From contig NZ_JAGUCO010000024.1 in the NCBI RefSeq assembly GCF_018271995.1, forward strand, positions 16,674 to 80,673: a stretch of DNA of 64,000 bases. The letters are read 5' to 3'. Position 1 is the first letter of the stretch. Every line of letters starts with the position of its first letter. This stretch comes from Carboxylicivirga linearis. GTDB taxonomy: Bacteria; Bacteroidota; Bacteroidia; Bacteroidales; Marinilabiliaceae. Shown here one piece after another: positions 34,987 to 45,037 of the stretch. A program made the translations under genes and the position numbers. The notes below the pieces were generated by a model. The model made no database searches, had not been told where the DNA came from, and saw only the letters and a program-made list of their open reading frames with translations.

Positions 34987-35943
34987 ATGAAACTGAATTT
35001 TTTCATTGCTATTATAATTATCGTCTTCATTGGTTTTTCATGTAATAAAGATGACAAAGCGATTCCGGCACCTACTATTTATCTTTCTATGCCGGAACAA
35101 GGTTTTGATGTTGACATTGATAGCTCATTTATTATTGAGCCTAAAATAACCTACGATATATCCTCGAGCTATGCGTGGATATTAGAGGATGAAATTATTT
35201 CAACTGATAAAGATTTTACCTTTTTTGATTATGGATACGGATCTTTTGATTTTACCTTTACGGTAACTACACCTTCAGGTGTTGATAGCATGTTCATACC
35301 AATTTATGGGATCGATTTCTGCACATTTGAAGAAATTGAATTCCCCGAAGACAGCACCTATCACAACTCTCCAGATAATGGATTTTTTAGTTTTAAATAC
35401 ATTCAATTAAGCAACGATTATAATGGTAATTATATCGATTGGAGTGGCTTTGCCGTTAGCAGCGAAACCAATCAATCATCGTATGCTATCAGCAATCAAT
35501 TTAGCGTTTATAACAACTCTGGCTCAGATGATTCTGATAAATTTGGTGTATTCAAACAGTCAGACAATATTAATCATCAGATATCTTTTTCCGACGGCCA
35601 AGCCCATCAATTAAAATCTATTGACGTGAATAACTCAACTTTAGCTTATTTAACAATGAATGAAGGCTTTAAAAGAAGAGATACAGTTGATTTTTTCCGC
35701 TTAACCATTAGTAGTTATGATGAAAATAACATGGTTAAAGATAGCATTGAATATTATTTGGCTGACTATAGATACCCTCGGACTTCTGACAAATTTATTA
35801 TCTCAACATGGAAGACTGTTGATCTTTCTGCATTAGGGGAAGTTAATGCCATTGGGTTTAAATTAGCATCTTCATTTGACAATGATACCGTTTACACCAT
35901 GCCCAACTATTTTTGCTTCGATAATTTAAAAATTAATAATTAG
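34987..35943 (+). CDS. DUF4465-type lipoprotein
   Basis: 318 aa; lipobox FSCN (Cys19) after a hydrophobic signal. A small Ig/PKD-like segment (residues 30-110) precedes the DUF4465 domain: GNYIDWSGFAVSSETNQSS near 145, FGVFKQSDN near 185, YLTMNEGF near 220 and STWKTVDLSALGEVNAIGFK near 275, ending MPNYFCFDNLKI. DUF4465 proteins occur with surface binding and cobalamin/TonB systems in gut Bacteroidota; ligand unknown. ATG follows the TlpA-like stop with no gap; its end overlaps the convergent protease gene by 4 bp. Confidence 0.8.
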   Translation: MKLNFFIAIIIIVFIGFSCNKDDKAIPAPTIYLSMPEQGFDVDIDSSFIIEPKITYDISSSYAWILEDEIISTDKDFTFFDYGYGSFDFTFTVTTPSGVDSMFIPIYGIDFCTFEEIEFPEDSTYHNSPDNGFFSFKYIQLSNDYNGNYIDWSGFAVSSETNQSSYAISNQFSVYNNSGSDDSDKFGVFKQSDNINHQISFSDGQAHQLKSIDVNNSTLAYLTMNEGFKRRDTVDFFRLTISSYDENNMVKDSIEYYLADYRYPRTSDKFIISTWKTVDLSALGEVNAIGFKLASSFDNDTVYTMPNYFCFDNLKINN

Positions 35944-38063
35944 GGTATAATCAATATTTTTTGAGGAATGGTTGAAACCGGGTTCTTAAATACAGCAATG
36001 TACAATCCTTGCGTAATATTTGATGGTAGAACAAGATTATCACTTTTCTCACCATTGCGATTGTATATATATACTAACGATCCATTTGAGCTGTACAATT
36101 CAATACTTGATAAATGCTCAAGATTAGTAGCGTAATTAAGATATCCATTCACACAAGGGTTGGGTTTGATTACCACTTGTTTTTCTTCTAAACTATCAAC
36201 TGTTGTTGCTAATTCAAAATCAGAACCAAGAAAATCAATCCAAAACACTCCATTTTCACCCGTAGGATTTAACTGATCAAAGCCCTTCCATGATCCATTA
36301 TCTCTGATATATGCTCTATTGCGAACAAAAGAACCTATGTTTTTATGCACATTGTACAAAGCAAAGGTATCTGCACTTGCCGGGTTAGTTAATTCAACAC
36401 CGATAAAAAACTCACCATTGATTTGTAATGCATTATTAAGTTCAACAAAATACTCTCGTCTCTTTATTTCAGCGAGAGAAAGATCCGAAGCTTCAAAAAC
36501 AACATTTGCAGGAGCACCTCCTATACTATTCCATATTTTAACATTAATACTCGATGTTAGAGAGTAATCGCAAATAGCTGGAATAATATAAATACCATGT
36601 ATCTTCACTGAGCTATAGTCGTAGAAATATTGTGCGAAACCATCGTATCCTTCGCTATTGGTTCCTGACCATGGTCCGGAAAAAGAATCACCATATAGCA
36701 ATACTGGTGTCATTTCATCATCGGCAAAACTTTTCCTTTTTATAGCTCCTTTATAAAAATCAAAACCATCAATTGTAGAAGTCTTTGATTGTAAAGGATC
36801 AAGCCAATAAGCCAATTGCTCTGTCGAATCTGAATGCATCTCCCAAGCCTTGTTAATACGCGCATAGTAATCTTCATGGGGATAACTACATGAACCATAG
36901 CCACCTGATAAAGTACCTATTATTCTACCGTCCTGGGTAAACAACCCAGAACCGGAAGATCCTCCTTCGGTAGTTCCACTCACCCAATCCTCAATTAACC
37001 AATGTCCATCCTGTATAAATCCATAAGCATTAAAAGTAGTAGCCTCTGGCGCAGCCCCAGACCACGATACTTTCTTAACATCTCCCTCGGGATGATGCAC
37101 TGAATATACTGCATCTGAAAATACGGTATTTATATCCCAACCAATCCAATAAGGTCTGTATGAAGCAGGAGGAATAGCTTCTAATTCAACTAATGAGAAG
37201 TCCATATTCTCAACTCCAGATTTAAATTGAGCACCACTCATCTGTTGCTGATCCGTTCCAGCAATGCTATCAATGCATGAAGGAGAATCAAAATTGAAAT
37301 AAAAAACCATATTTCCTGCTTCACTCTGATTACTAACACAGTGTGCTGCCGTTAGAAAATACGGAGTACCGTCGTTATTGGTATTATTGACCAATGTACC
37401 TGAACATAAATAGCCATTAACAAGATACTTTACCACAGAACGTCTGACTTCATCCGGCACTCGTGAGTCGCAACCAACATCCACATTACAATCGCCAGAC
37501 ATACCAAAGTCCATATTCCTCTTCAGGTAATCATTAATTCCTAAAAAATCGTGATATACTTCACCAATAACTAATTGCTGTTCATCAGCTATATTCTGGG
37601 CCGTTTGTAATTCCACAACTATTTCATCACCCAAAACAGGTGAAGTAGCCAATTTACCAAATTCCTTATTATTTGCCTCTGTGAAACTCCCAAGTATTAC
37701 AGACCGATCATTATTATAAATAAAAACTTTTGAATCTCCGGTAAGCTTAAACTCACTAAAGTTAATACTTAAACTCTTGGCAGTTTGAGATTTTAAAACT
37801 AATTGCCAAACTAATGTTCCATCTCCCTGATCATACCATATACCAGAATTTACAGGTGAATAATCGACATAAATTGGATAAGCATATCGCAATGGACCAT
37901 TTCCGGTAGACGCCTCTTCTTTCAAGGCAATTATACTTGGCTCGCCAACTAATTGAAGGGATTCTGTGGAGAAGATATCTGATGGTCTCCCTCCATGTGA
38001 AATTTGTGCATATATTGTAACACTGCATAAAATCAGCAGTATTGTAACTATTCTTTTTAACAT
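35940..38063 (-). CDS. Trypsin-like (lysyl endopeptidase-type) serine protease with T9SS sorting domain
   Basis: 707 aa; signal peptide ends at IYAQ (residue 20). A propeptide-like region (about 21-185) is followed by an S1-fold protease: His241 in LTAAHC, Asp288 in ENMDFSLVE and Ser370 in EGGSSGSG, as in Achromobacter lysyl endopeptidase. Paired Cys residues (192, 198, 220, 242, 263) suggest disulfides. Residues about 440-600 form a beta-sandwich. The last 80 residues (VVIKPNPCVNGYLNY to LIIP) are a type A T9SS sorting domain. A secreted extracellular protease. Confidence 0.88.
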   Translation of the reverse strand: MLKRIVTILLILCSVTIYAQISHGGRPSDIFSTESLQLVGEPSIIALKEEASTGNGPLRYAYPIYVDYSPVNSGIWYDQGDGTLVWQLVLKSQTAKSLSINFSEFKLTGDSKVFIYNNDRSVILGSFTEANNKEFGKLATSPVLGDEIVVELQTAQNIADEQQLVIGEVYHDFLGINDYLKRNMDFGMSGDCNVDVGCDSRVPDEVRRSVVKYLVNGYLCSGTLVNNTNNDGTPYFLTAAHCVSNQSEAGNMVFYFNFDSPSCIDSIAGTDQQQMSGAQFKSGVENMDFSLVELEAIPPASYRPYWIGWDINTVFSDAVYSVHHPEGDVKKVSWSGAAPEATTFNAYGFIQDGHWLIEDWVSGTTEGGSSGSGLFTQDGRIIGTLSGGYGSCSYPHEDYYARINKAWEMHSDSTEQLAYWLDPLQSKTSTIDGFDFYKGAIKRKSFADDEMTPVLLYGDSFSGPWSGTNSEGYDGFAQYFYDYSSVKIHGIYIIPAICDYSLTSSINVKIWNSIGGAPANVVFEASDLSLAEIKRREYFVELNNALQINGEFFIGVELTNPASADTFALYNVHKNIGSFVRNRAYIRDNGSWKGFDQLNPTGENGVFWIDFLGSDFELATTVDSLEEKQVVIKPNPCVNGYLNYATNLEHLSSIELYSSNGSLVYIYNRNGEKSDNLVLPSNITQGLYIAVFKNPVSTIPQKILIIP

Positions 38064-38094
38064 ACTTCTACTAACAATTTACCGTCCAAAATTT

Positions 38095-39387
38095 TTATTC
38101 GTCAGCATCACTCTGTCTACTGGTTTTATCTTCGTCTTCCCTACTTAATCCCACCTTTTTAACAACCTTCAACAAAGGTAAAACACGTTTAATTCGTCCC
38201 ATTCGCCCTAACCTGTCATGAACTAAAGCCCATGCCATTACAATACTGGTTACTATAATTGACAATGTCAATATCCCCAATTCAAAGTCATTTATTCTGA
38301 ATTCAATTGGAATAGCGAAAAACAAAAGTACAGATATTAAACCTCTGGGTGCAATTAAAAATTGAGGAAAATAGTTCTTTCTAAACATTACTTTAAATAA
38401 ACCCCATCTAAAACCATAAACCCCAACCATAAAATAGGCAGTTAACAGCAATATTTTAGGCACAAACACCCCTGCCAGAGTAATTGATAAGCCCAAAACA
38501 AAGAAGAAGAAAGTACGCACAACAAATGAACTTTCTTTGGTTATTAGCTTAAAGTCAACTAATACTTTTGATACATTTTCTTCGATCAGATACTTCTTGA
38601 GAGGTCCAAAAAAGAATAATTTCCTGTTCTCAAGAATAACTCCAAACACCAAAATCATAAGCAAGGAAGATAAATGAAACAGCTTTCCTATATCATAGAT
38701 TAGAATTAAAACAGCAAAAAACAAAAACAGTTTTACATCAGATCTAATTCGTTGAAATGCAAATATCATTGCATACGATAAAAGCACACTTAATATTAGG
38801 GTACCTCCTATATTTGAGATGATATTTACACCAATCATGGTAGCACCATTCTCATTAATGTTTTCAAGTAACAGATAGAAGAACATGATACCCAATATAT
38901 CAGAAAGAGTACTCTCGTATATTAAAAACTCTTTCTTCTCTTTAGGTAACCCACTTACACTGGGAATTACAATAGCACTACTTGTAATTGCTAAAGGAAT
39001 GGCATAAATAATTGCTGACAACCAATCGATATTACCGATAAAATACTGAATACCAATAGCCAATAAAAAAGTATTAAAGAACAGAGACAGAGCCGACACT
39101 AATAAAGCACTTCCAATTTGTTTCAGGTTCTCTTTTTTTAACTCTAAATCAAGAGCTGCCTCCAAAACAATTAATACCAACCCAACTATACCTAATAACT
39201 CTAATGGAAGAAACCAATCAGCTTCATTAAAATTAAATCCCAGCAACTCCTTTGCCAGGTAACCACTTGAAATTAGAAGTATTACACTGGGAACATTTGT
39301 TTTTTTTGCAATTAAATTAAACAAATAAGAAACAATAATAATAATTGCGGCACCTATTAAAATATAATATGCACTGACTCCTTCCAT
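38095..39387 (-). CDS. Cation/proton antiporter (CPA-type)
   Basis: 430 aa with about 12-13 hydrophobic segments and a basic C-terminal tail (KRVLPLLKVVKKVGLSREDEDK). The region ITSSAIVIPSVSGLPKEKKEFLIYESTLSD near 130-160 matches the NhaP/CPA1 layout, where the Asp in ESTLSD is the ion-binding site. Exchanges Na+ or K+ for protons at the inner membrane, contributing to pH and salt balance. No soluble regulatory domain follows. It lies 31 bp past the start of the serine protease gene and downstream of the terminator ending the buk operon, so it has its own promoter. Confidence 0.85.
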   Translation of the reverse strand: MEGVSAYYILIGAAIIIIVSYLFNLIAKKTNVPSVILLISSGYLAKELLGFNFNEADWFLPLELLGIVGLVLIVLEAALDLELKKENLKQIGSALLVSALSLFFNTFLLAIGIQYFIGNIDWLSAIIYAIPLAITSSAIVIPSVSGLPKEKKEFLIYESTLSDILGIMFFYLLLENINENGATMIGVNIISNIGGTLILSVLLSYAMIFAFQRIRSDVKLFLFFAVLILIYDIGKLFHLSSLLMILVFGVILENRKLFFFGPLKKYLIEENVSKVLVDFKLITKESSFVVRTFFFFVLGLSITLAGVFVPKILLLTAYFMVGVYGFRWGLFKVMFRKNYFPQFLIAPRGLISVLLFFAIPIEFRINDFELGILTLSIIVTSIVMAWALVHDRLGRMGRIKRVLPLLKVVKKVGLSREDEDKTSRQSDADE

Positions 39388-39418
39388 ACAGATAGTTTAG
39401 ATTTGATGCATAAGATAT

Positions 39419-39447
39419 AAAAAAAATGCCGCAGAATGTTCTACGGC
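39419..39447 (-). terminator. Terminator of the pta-buk fermentation cluster
   Basis: On the minus strand TGCCGTAGAA and TTCTGCGGCA form a hairpin with one mismatch and a 2-nt loop, followed by eight U residues. 24 bp past the buk stop codon. Confidence 0.85.
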
Positions 39448-39471
39448 AATTCAAATCTATTTATTTGTTAC

Positions 39472-40548
39472 TTATTCATACACCTTGCATTCTACTTCAC
39501 CTGCTAAAACACTAATGGCATTATCAGCTAAAGCTTTCATCTCATCCTCTCCGGGATAAATTTTTATTGGAGCTACCCAGCCCACCATATCTTTAATATA
39601 GTCAGTTACTGTTTTATCATGAGCTATACCTCCTGTAATGATTATACCGTCAACTTCTCCCTTTAAAACAGCTGCACATCCGCCAATGGTTTTTCCTATC
39701 TGATAAGACATTGCCTTCAAAATCAGCATATGATGCTCATCACCGGCTAAAGCCTTTTCCTCAACTTCATTAGCTTGATTAGTACCTAAATGAGCTACCA
39801 TTCCTCCTTTACCATTTACCAACTTACGCATTTCTTCATAGGTATATTTACCGCTAAAGCAAGCATCAATTAAAGCTCCTGTCGGCAAAGTACCGGCTCT
39901 TTCAGGCGAAAAAGGTCCGTAACCATCTAAGGCATTATTTACATCTATAACACGACCTTTATGATGTGCACCAACAGATATACCTCCACCTAAATGTGCT
40001 ACAATCACATTAATATCTTCATATCTTTTATCGATGGATTTGGCAAAATTCTTAGCAACAGCTTTCTGGTTAAGAGCATGAAAAACAGATCGACGTGGCA
40101 TTTCCGGATGACCAGTTACCCGGGCAACATCCTCCAGTTCATCAACTACAACAGGATCCGCAATAAAAGCTCGCGCTTCTGGTATCACCTTGGCTATATC
40201 GTCGGCTATTAAGCCTCCCAAGTTACTAGCATGTTGCCCTAATATACCTTTTCGCAAATCAGCTTTTAAGGCTTCATTTACTTCATATACACCAGAGGAT
40301 ATCGGTTTTACTAAACCACCACGCCCAACAATGGCATCAAAATCATCAATATCTATTTCGGCCTGAATCAGTTCGCTTAAGATACATTCTTTCCTAAATT
40401 CGAATTGAGCGGCAATATTTTCAAATTGAGCTAATTGCTCTGCCGAATGTCTTAAAGTTTTCAGAAAAATAGATTCACTACCCTCATACACCGCTATTTT
40501 TGTTGAGGTAGATCCGGGATTTATCACTAAAACTTTACTTCGTTTCAT
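39472..40548 (-). CDS. buk: Butyrate kinase
   Basis: 358 aa, the usual length. Transfers phosphate from butyryl phosphate (or a branched-chain acyl phosphate) to ADP. ASKHA-fold motifs: VINPGSTSTKIAVYEG at the N-terminus, VGRGGLVKPISSGVYEVNE near 93, HLGGGISVGAHHKGRVIDVNN near 185 and IITGGIAHDKTV near 298. The last gene of the cluster before a strong terminator. It follows ptb by 48 bp; the pair gives the Ptb-Buk route from acyl-CoA to acid with ATP. Confidence 0.95.
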   Translation of the reverse strand: MKRSKVLVINPGSTSTKIAVYEGSESIFLKTLRHSAEQLAQFENIAAQFEFRKECILSELIQAEIDIDDFDAIVGRGGLVKPISSGVYEVNEALKADLRKGILGQHASNLGGLIADDIAKVIPEARAFIADPVVVDELEDVARVTGHPEMPRRSVFHALNQKAVAKNFAKSIDKRYEDINVIVAHLGGGISVGAHHKGRVIDVNNALDGYGPFSPERAGTLPTGALIDACFSGKYTYEEMRKLVNGKGGMVAHLGTNQANEVEEKALAGDEHHMLILKAMSYQIGKTIGGCAAVLKGEVDGIIITGGIAHDKTVTDYIKDMVGWVAPIKIYPGEDEMKALADNAISVLAGEVECKVYE

Positions 40549-40596
40549 TACACGTATTGATTTAAGGGAATATTCAAATAAATTGTAAGCCTGGAA

Positions 40597-41493
40597 TCAG
40601 GCCATTGCTGCAAGCAAGATACTATTATATTTCGATTCTTCTGAATCGCTTCTTGAAGTGAGCACAATAGGCGCTGAAGCTCCTAATATTACTGAAGCTA
40701 CTTTTGCTTTAGCAAAAAACACCAAAGTCTTGTACAGAACATTACCCACCTCAATATCAGGCATTAATAAAAGATCAGTATCACCAGCAACCCCACTTTT
40801 AATACCTTTATGCTTTGCACTTTCAAAACTAACTGCATTATCAAAAGCTAAAGGTCCATCAATAATACAATTTTTAATCTGATCGCGCTGATTCATTTTA
40901 GATAACAAAGCTGCATCAAGAGTGGCTTGCATGCTTTCATTCACCATCTCAATAGCACCGAGCACAGCTACTTTGGGTTTTGGAATTCCCATTTTATTTA
41001 AATAACCTACCGAATTATTTACAATATCGATTTTGTCTTTCAGGTTGGGAGCTATATTCATAGCAACATCTGTTACAGCTATCAATTTATGATAGGTATC
41101 AACCTCAAACAAAGCAAAGTGTGACAATAACCTACCTGTACGTAGGCCCCATTCTTTATTTAGTACTCCTTTTAACAAGGTAGGAGTTGCCACCTTACCT
41201 TTCATTAGAATATCAGCCTGACTATCGTGAACCATTCGAACTGCTATTTCAACAGCTTTCTCATTATCAGATTCGTCAATGAAAGAAGCTTGGGAGAAAT
41301 CATAGCCTTTGGCAGCTATAATAGCTTCTGTTTCGGATTGCGATCCAATTAAGATAGGTTCGATAATACCGGCCTGATAAGCATTATGAACCGCGTCGAG
41401 GGAATGACCATCCTGCGACACGGCTAATGCTAATTTCTTCTTAACCTTCTTTTGAAGAATTAGTTTCTGAAGATCATTAAGGGATTTAAACAT
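40597..41493 (-). CDS. ptb: Phosphate butyryltransferase
   Basis: 298 aa. Converts butyryl-CoA (or 2-methylpropionyl- and 3-methylbutyryl-CoA) and phosphate to the acyl phosphate. Belongs to the Pta/Ptb family: MHxG-type core is replaced by DILMKGKVATPTLLKGVLNK near 88, with LLSHFALFEV, AVTDVAMNIAP near 137 and GVAGDTDLLLMPDIEVGN near 232. Lies between ackA and buk, 33 bp after the former. In many Bacteroidota this pair also works in branched-chain amino acid fermentation. Confidence 0.93.
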   Translation of the reverse strand: MFKSLNDLQKLILQKKVKKKLALAVSQDGHSLDAVHNAYQAGIIEPILIGSQSETEAIIAAKGYDFSQASFIDESDNEKAVEIAVRMVHDSQADILMKGKVATPTLLKGVLNKEWGLRTGRLLSHFALFEVDTYHKLIAVTDVAMNIAPNLKDKIDIVNNSVGYLNKMGIPKPKVAVLGAIEMVNESMQATLDAALLSKMNQRDQIKNCIIDGPLAFDNAVSFESAKHKGIKSGVAGDTDLLLMPDIEVGNVLYKTLVFFAKAKVASVILGASAPIVLTSRSDSEESKYNSILLAAMA

Positions 41494-41526
41494 AAAATTG
41501 AAATTTGTTGATTGAGTTCTTTCTAT

Positions 41527-42741
41527 TTAACGATTAGCTAATTCCTCAACAATGTTTTTGGTATCTAATGCGATTACTAACTCTTCATTAGTTGGGACAA
41601 CCATAACCGTTGTTTTGGAATTTTCAGTGCTTACTACTTTTTCATCTCCAATAACACCAATATTTACCTCTTTGTTAACTTCAATACCTAAAAACTCAAG
41701 ATCTTTACAGATTACTTCTCTTCTGAAACCTGAATTTTCGCCAATTCCGCCAGTAAAAATTAAGATATCAACACCTCCCATAGCAGCTGCATAAGCACCA
41801 ATATACTTCTTCACTCTATAGTCGTAAACGTCTAATCCAAGCTGTGCTATTTCATCTCCTTCGGAAGCGGCATCCTGTATTTCTCTCATATCAGACGAAA
41901 TACCTGTCAGACCTAACAAACCACTGTGCTTATTAAATAATACACTAGCAGAACGAGTACCAATTTTTTCTTTGTCCATAATGTAAGTAACTGCACCTAA
42001 ATCTAGATCACCGGCACGTGTACCCATTACTAACCCCTCCAGTGGAGTAAAACCCATTGAAGTATCAACTGATTCGCCATTTTGAATGGCTGCAATTGAA
42101 GCACCATTACCCAAATGACAAGAAATAATTTTTTGCTCTTTATAATCTACTCCAAGCATGTCGCAGGCACGGCTTGATACATATCGATGACTGGTTCCAT
42201 GGAAACCATAACGTCGGATACCATACTGATTATAAAGCGTTTTAGGAATAGCATACATATATGCCTTCTTAGGCATTGTTTGATGGAATGCAGTATCAAA
42301 CACACCACACTGAGGTACGTTTGGCAACAATTGAGTAATAGCCTCAATACCCTTAAGGTTTGGTGGGTTATGCAATGGAGCCAAATCTATGCATTCTTCC
42401 ATTTTTTTGATTACATCATCAGTAATGTAAACACTTGAGTTAAATTCCTCTCCTCCATGCACAACTCGGTGCCCTACTGCATCAATCTCATCCAGACTTG
42501 CAATACATCCGTGCTTCTCACTTAATAATACTCCTAAAATATAATCGATACCAGCCTGATGATCTAAAATCTCACCTTCGAGCAATACTTTTTTACCATC
42601 TTTTTGATGCTTCAGAAAAGATCCTTTTAAACCAATTTTCTCAACAACACCGGCAACTAATACGTCCCATTCGGTGCCGTCCATATTAAATAACTGATAT
42701 TTTATTGATGAACTACCACAGTTCAATACTAATATTTTCAT
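41527..42741 (-). CDS. ackA: Acetate kinase (first copy)
   Basis: 404 aa. Converts acetyl phosphate and ADP to acetate and ATP. Both family signatures are present: MKILVLNCGSSSIKYQLF at the N-terminus and GHRVVHGGEEF; also FDTAFHQTMP, YGFHGTSHRYVS (catalytic His), CHLGNGASI and FTGGIGENSGFRRE. The second acetate kinase at 43806 is homologous along its whole length but clearly diverged. It lies between the 3-hydroxyacyl-CoA dehydrogenase gene and ptb. The two copies may differ in substrate range (acetate or propionate) or in timing of use; that is inference. Confidence 0.95.
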   Translation of the reverse strand: MKILVLNCGSSSIKYQLFNMDGTEWDVLVAGVVEKIGLKGSFLKHQKDGKKVLLEGEILDHQAGIDYILGVLLSEKHGCIASLDEIDAVGHRVVHGGEEFNSSVYITDDVIKKMEECIDLAPLHNPPNLKGIEAITQLLPNVPQCGVFDTAFHQTMPKKAYMYAIPKTLYNQYGIRRYGFHGTSHRYVSSRACDMLGVDYKEQKIISCHLGNGASIAAIQNGESVDTSMGFTPLEGLVMGTRAGDLDLGAVTYIMDKEKIGTRSASVLFNKHSGLLGLTGISSDMREIQDAASEGDEIAQLGLDVYDYRVKKYIGAYAAAMGGVDILIFTGGIGENSGFRREVICKDLEFLGIEVNKEVNIGVIGDEKVVSTENSKTTVMVVPTNEELVIALDTKNIVEELANR

Positions 42742-42810
42742 GCTTATTTTTTCTTTGTTTTGATGATGCTAATAACATCATTTAACTATATTTATCAACC
42801 AGGTTGCTAA

Positions 42811-43788
42811 TTAAAACTTGCGTACAAGATCTTCGTTTGGTAAGATATTGCCATCTTTATCATAGCGATAAAAACCAACTCCTACGTTCTTACCCAGACG
42901 TTTAGCCCTAACCAATCGACGAATCAATGGCGAAGGAGTAAACTTCTGATTACCGAACTCCTCATGTAAGTTAGTCATCCAACGCATAACCTTGTCTAAT
43001 CCAATAATATCAGCTGATTTAAACGGACCAAAGCGCATTCCCAGGCCTACTTCCATGGTTTTATCAATATCCTCAAGAGTTGCAACACCCTCCATTAAGG
43101 TTGCACAGGCTTCGTTAAGTAATGTTACATACAAGCGTACGCTAACAATACCTGCTGATTCCTCAACCGGAATTACATCACGATTAATCAACTTAACAAA
43201 CGTACATACACGTTGATAAACCTCATCTGAAGTATATAATCCTTTAACAACTTCTATAATTCGAGCTTCAGGTGACGTTACAAAGAAATGCAGACTAACA
43301 CAACGTTCTCTGATTTTTAACTCTGAAGCTAATTCAGTTATAACAATGGTTGTTGCATTGGTTGCTATGATGGCATCACTACTTACAACTTCTTCCACTC
43401 TTCTGAAAACTTCCTTACGTGTTTCAATATTACGAACACCTGTTTCATCAGCACGAATTGCTTCAATAACAAAGTCACAACCAGCTAAATCTTTGTAATC
43501 CAAAGATCCTTTAATGCGGCTCATTATTGCACGCTTATCACCCGGTGTTAATCCCCAGTTTTCAATTCGATTATCAAGTTCACCACCAATATTTTCTATT
43601 GCCTGATTTATTTTTTCATCGCTTAGCTCAATGAAAACTACTTCCATGCCATGCCAAGCAGCAATACGAGCAATACTTTGCCCTTCTTTACCACATCCTA
43701 CAACCCCTACTTTTGAAAAAAGTGTTTTACCTTTCTTTTTTTGTCCTAAAGCATACGATTCAATAGGTTCTACAAGAATTTCAGCCAT
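42811..43788 (-). CDS. 3-Hydroxyacyl-CoA (3-hydroxybutyryl-CoA) dehydrogenase
   Basis: 325 aa, about 35 residues longer than typical Hbd. The N-terminal Rossmann fold has VGVVGCGKEGQSIARIAAW, where the third Gly of GxGxxG is present but the usual Met-Gly is Glu-Gly. The catalytic His lies in SLHFFVTSP, differing from the common HFFNP. AKRLGKNVGVGFYRYDKDG near the C-terminus is the conserved KxxxGxGFY element. Interconverts acetoacetyl-CoA and 3-hydroxybutyryl-CoA with NAD(H). Placed between two acetate kinase genes in the fermentation cluster; the thiolase, crotonase and acyl-CoA dehydrogenase partners are not in this window. Confidence 0.88.
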   Translation of the reverse strand: MAEILVEPIESYALGQKKKGKTLFSKVGVVGCGKEGQSIARIAAWHGMEVVFIELSDEKINQAIENIGGELDNRIENWGLTPGDKRAIMSRIKGSLDYKDLAGCDFVIEAIRADETGVRNIETRKEVFRRVEEVVSSDAIIATNATTIVITELASELKIRERCVSLHFFVTSPEARIIEVVKGLYTSDEVYQRVCTFVKLINRDVIPVEESAGIVSVRLYVTLLNEACATLMEGVATLEDIDKTMEVGLGMRFGPFKSADIIGLDKVMRWMTNLHEEFGNQKFTPSPLIRRLVRAKRLGKNVGVGFYRYDKDGNILPNEDLVRKF

Positions 43789-43805
43789 TTATATTTGTTT
43801 TATAA

Positions 43806-45020
43806 TTATCCTTTATTCGTATTATTTAATATTCCGTAAGTTTCGCGTGCAATTACAAGTTCCTCATTTGTATTGACAACAGCAACCGATACGCTAGATT
43901 CATGTGAAGAAATAATTCCTGTTTGGCCACATGTTTCCATATTTCGATGGCTATCTACCTGTAAACCCAGAAAACTTAGTTTTTTACAAACCTCTTCTCT
44001 TACTCTATAAGAATTCTCTCCTATTCCACCAGTAAATACAAGCATATCAATTCCATCTAAAGCACCAATAAATGAAGCTATCTTTTTACGCAATCGATAT
44101 ACATACATGTCCAGAGCTAATTGAGCCCTATAAATTCCTTCACCTGCAGCTTGTTCAATATCTCTCATATCTGATGAAATGCCAGATATTCCTTGCAAGC
44201 CACTTTGTTTATTAATCAAACTAGAGATTCCCCTTATACTTAATTGCTCTTTTTCTTCGAGAAACAACAAAATTCCGGGATCCAGAGAACCACATCGTGT
44301 TCCCATCATTAATCCGGTAACAGGGGTAAACCCCATTGATGTATCTATTGATTCGCCATTTTCTATTGCCGTAATGGAAGCCCCATTACCTAGATGGCAG
44401 GTTATAATCTTGGATTTAGTGAATTCTTTGTTGCAAAGTTTTGCCCCAATTTGCGCCACATATTTATGACTAATTCCATGAAAACCATAACGGCGAATTT
44501 TATATTTTTCATAAAACTGATATGGAATTCCGTAAAGAAATGCATGTTTGGGCATTGTTTGATGAAAAGAAGTATCAAAAACGGCCACCTGCTGTACATC
44601 TGGTAATAAAACTTCAACAGATAATATCCCCTTTAAGTTGGCAGGGTTATGCAAAGGTGCAAGTTCAGCACATTCTACAACCTGTTGCTTAACGTTATCG
44701 TTAATAACAATACTTTCTTTAAACAACTCCCCCCCGTGTACCACTCTATGCCCTACTGCATCAATCTCTGATAATTCTTTTAAGACTCCTCCTTCAGCAC
44801 TTGTTAAATGATCAAATATTAGTTTTAAACCAACAGTGTGGTCGGGTATACTCTTTTCAACAATCAGCTGCGAAACGCCATTAACGCAATGTTTAAGAGC
44901 CCCTCCTTCTATTCCAATACGCTCAACAATACCTTTAGCAAGCAACTGCTCCTGCTCTTCAATATTGAATAGCTGATACTTGATAGATGAACTACCACTA
45001 TTTAAAACCAGAATAATCAT
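43806..45020 (-). CDS. ackA: Acetate kinase (second copy)
   Basis: 404 aa from ATG 45020; the frame is open to 45116 but the shorter start gives the family N-terminus MIILVLNSGSSSIKYQLFN and the same length as the copy at 41527. Signatures: GHRVVHGGELF, FDTSFHQTMP, YGFHGISHKYV, CHLGNGASI, FTGGIGENSYRVRE. First gene after pta, separated by a hairpin. The enzyme makes ATP from acetyl phosphate produced by Pta. Having two acetate kinases and one Pta in a cluster is unusual. Confidence 0.95.
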   Translation of the reverse strand: MIILVLNSGSSSIKYQLFNIEEQEQLLAKGIVERIGIEGGALKHCVNGVSQLIVEKSIPDHTVGLKLIFDHLTSAEGGVLKELSEIDAVGHRVVHGGELFKESIVINDNVKQQVVECAELAPLHNPANLKGILSVEVLLPDVQQVAVFDTSFHQTMPKHAFLYGIPYQFYEKYKIRRYGFHGISHKYVAQIGAKLCNKEFTKSKIITCHLGNGASITAIENGESIDTSMGFTPVTGLMMGTRCGSLDPGILLFLEEKEQLSIRGISSLINKQSGLQGISGISSDMRDIEQAAGEGIYRAQLALDMYVYRLRKKIASFIGALDGIDMLVFTGGIGENSYRVREEVCKKLSFLGLQVDSHRNMETCGQTGIISSHESSVSVAVVNTNEELVIARETYGILNNTNKG

Positions 45021-45037
45021 TTTCTCCGGAATAAATA

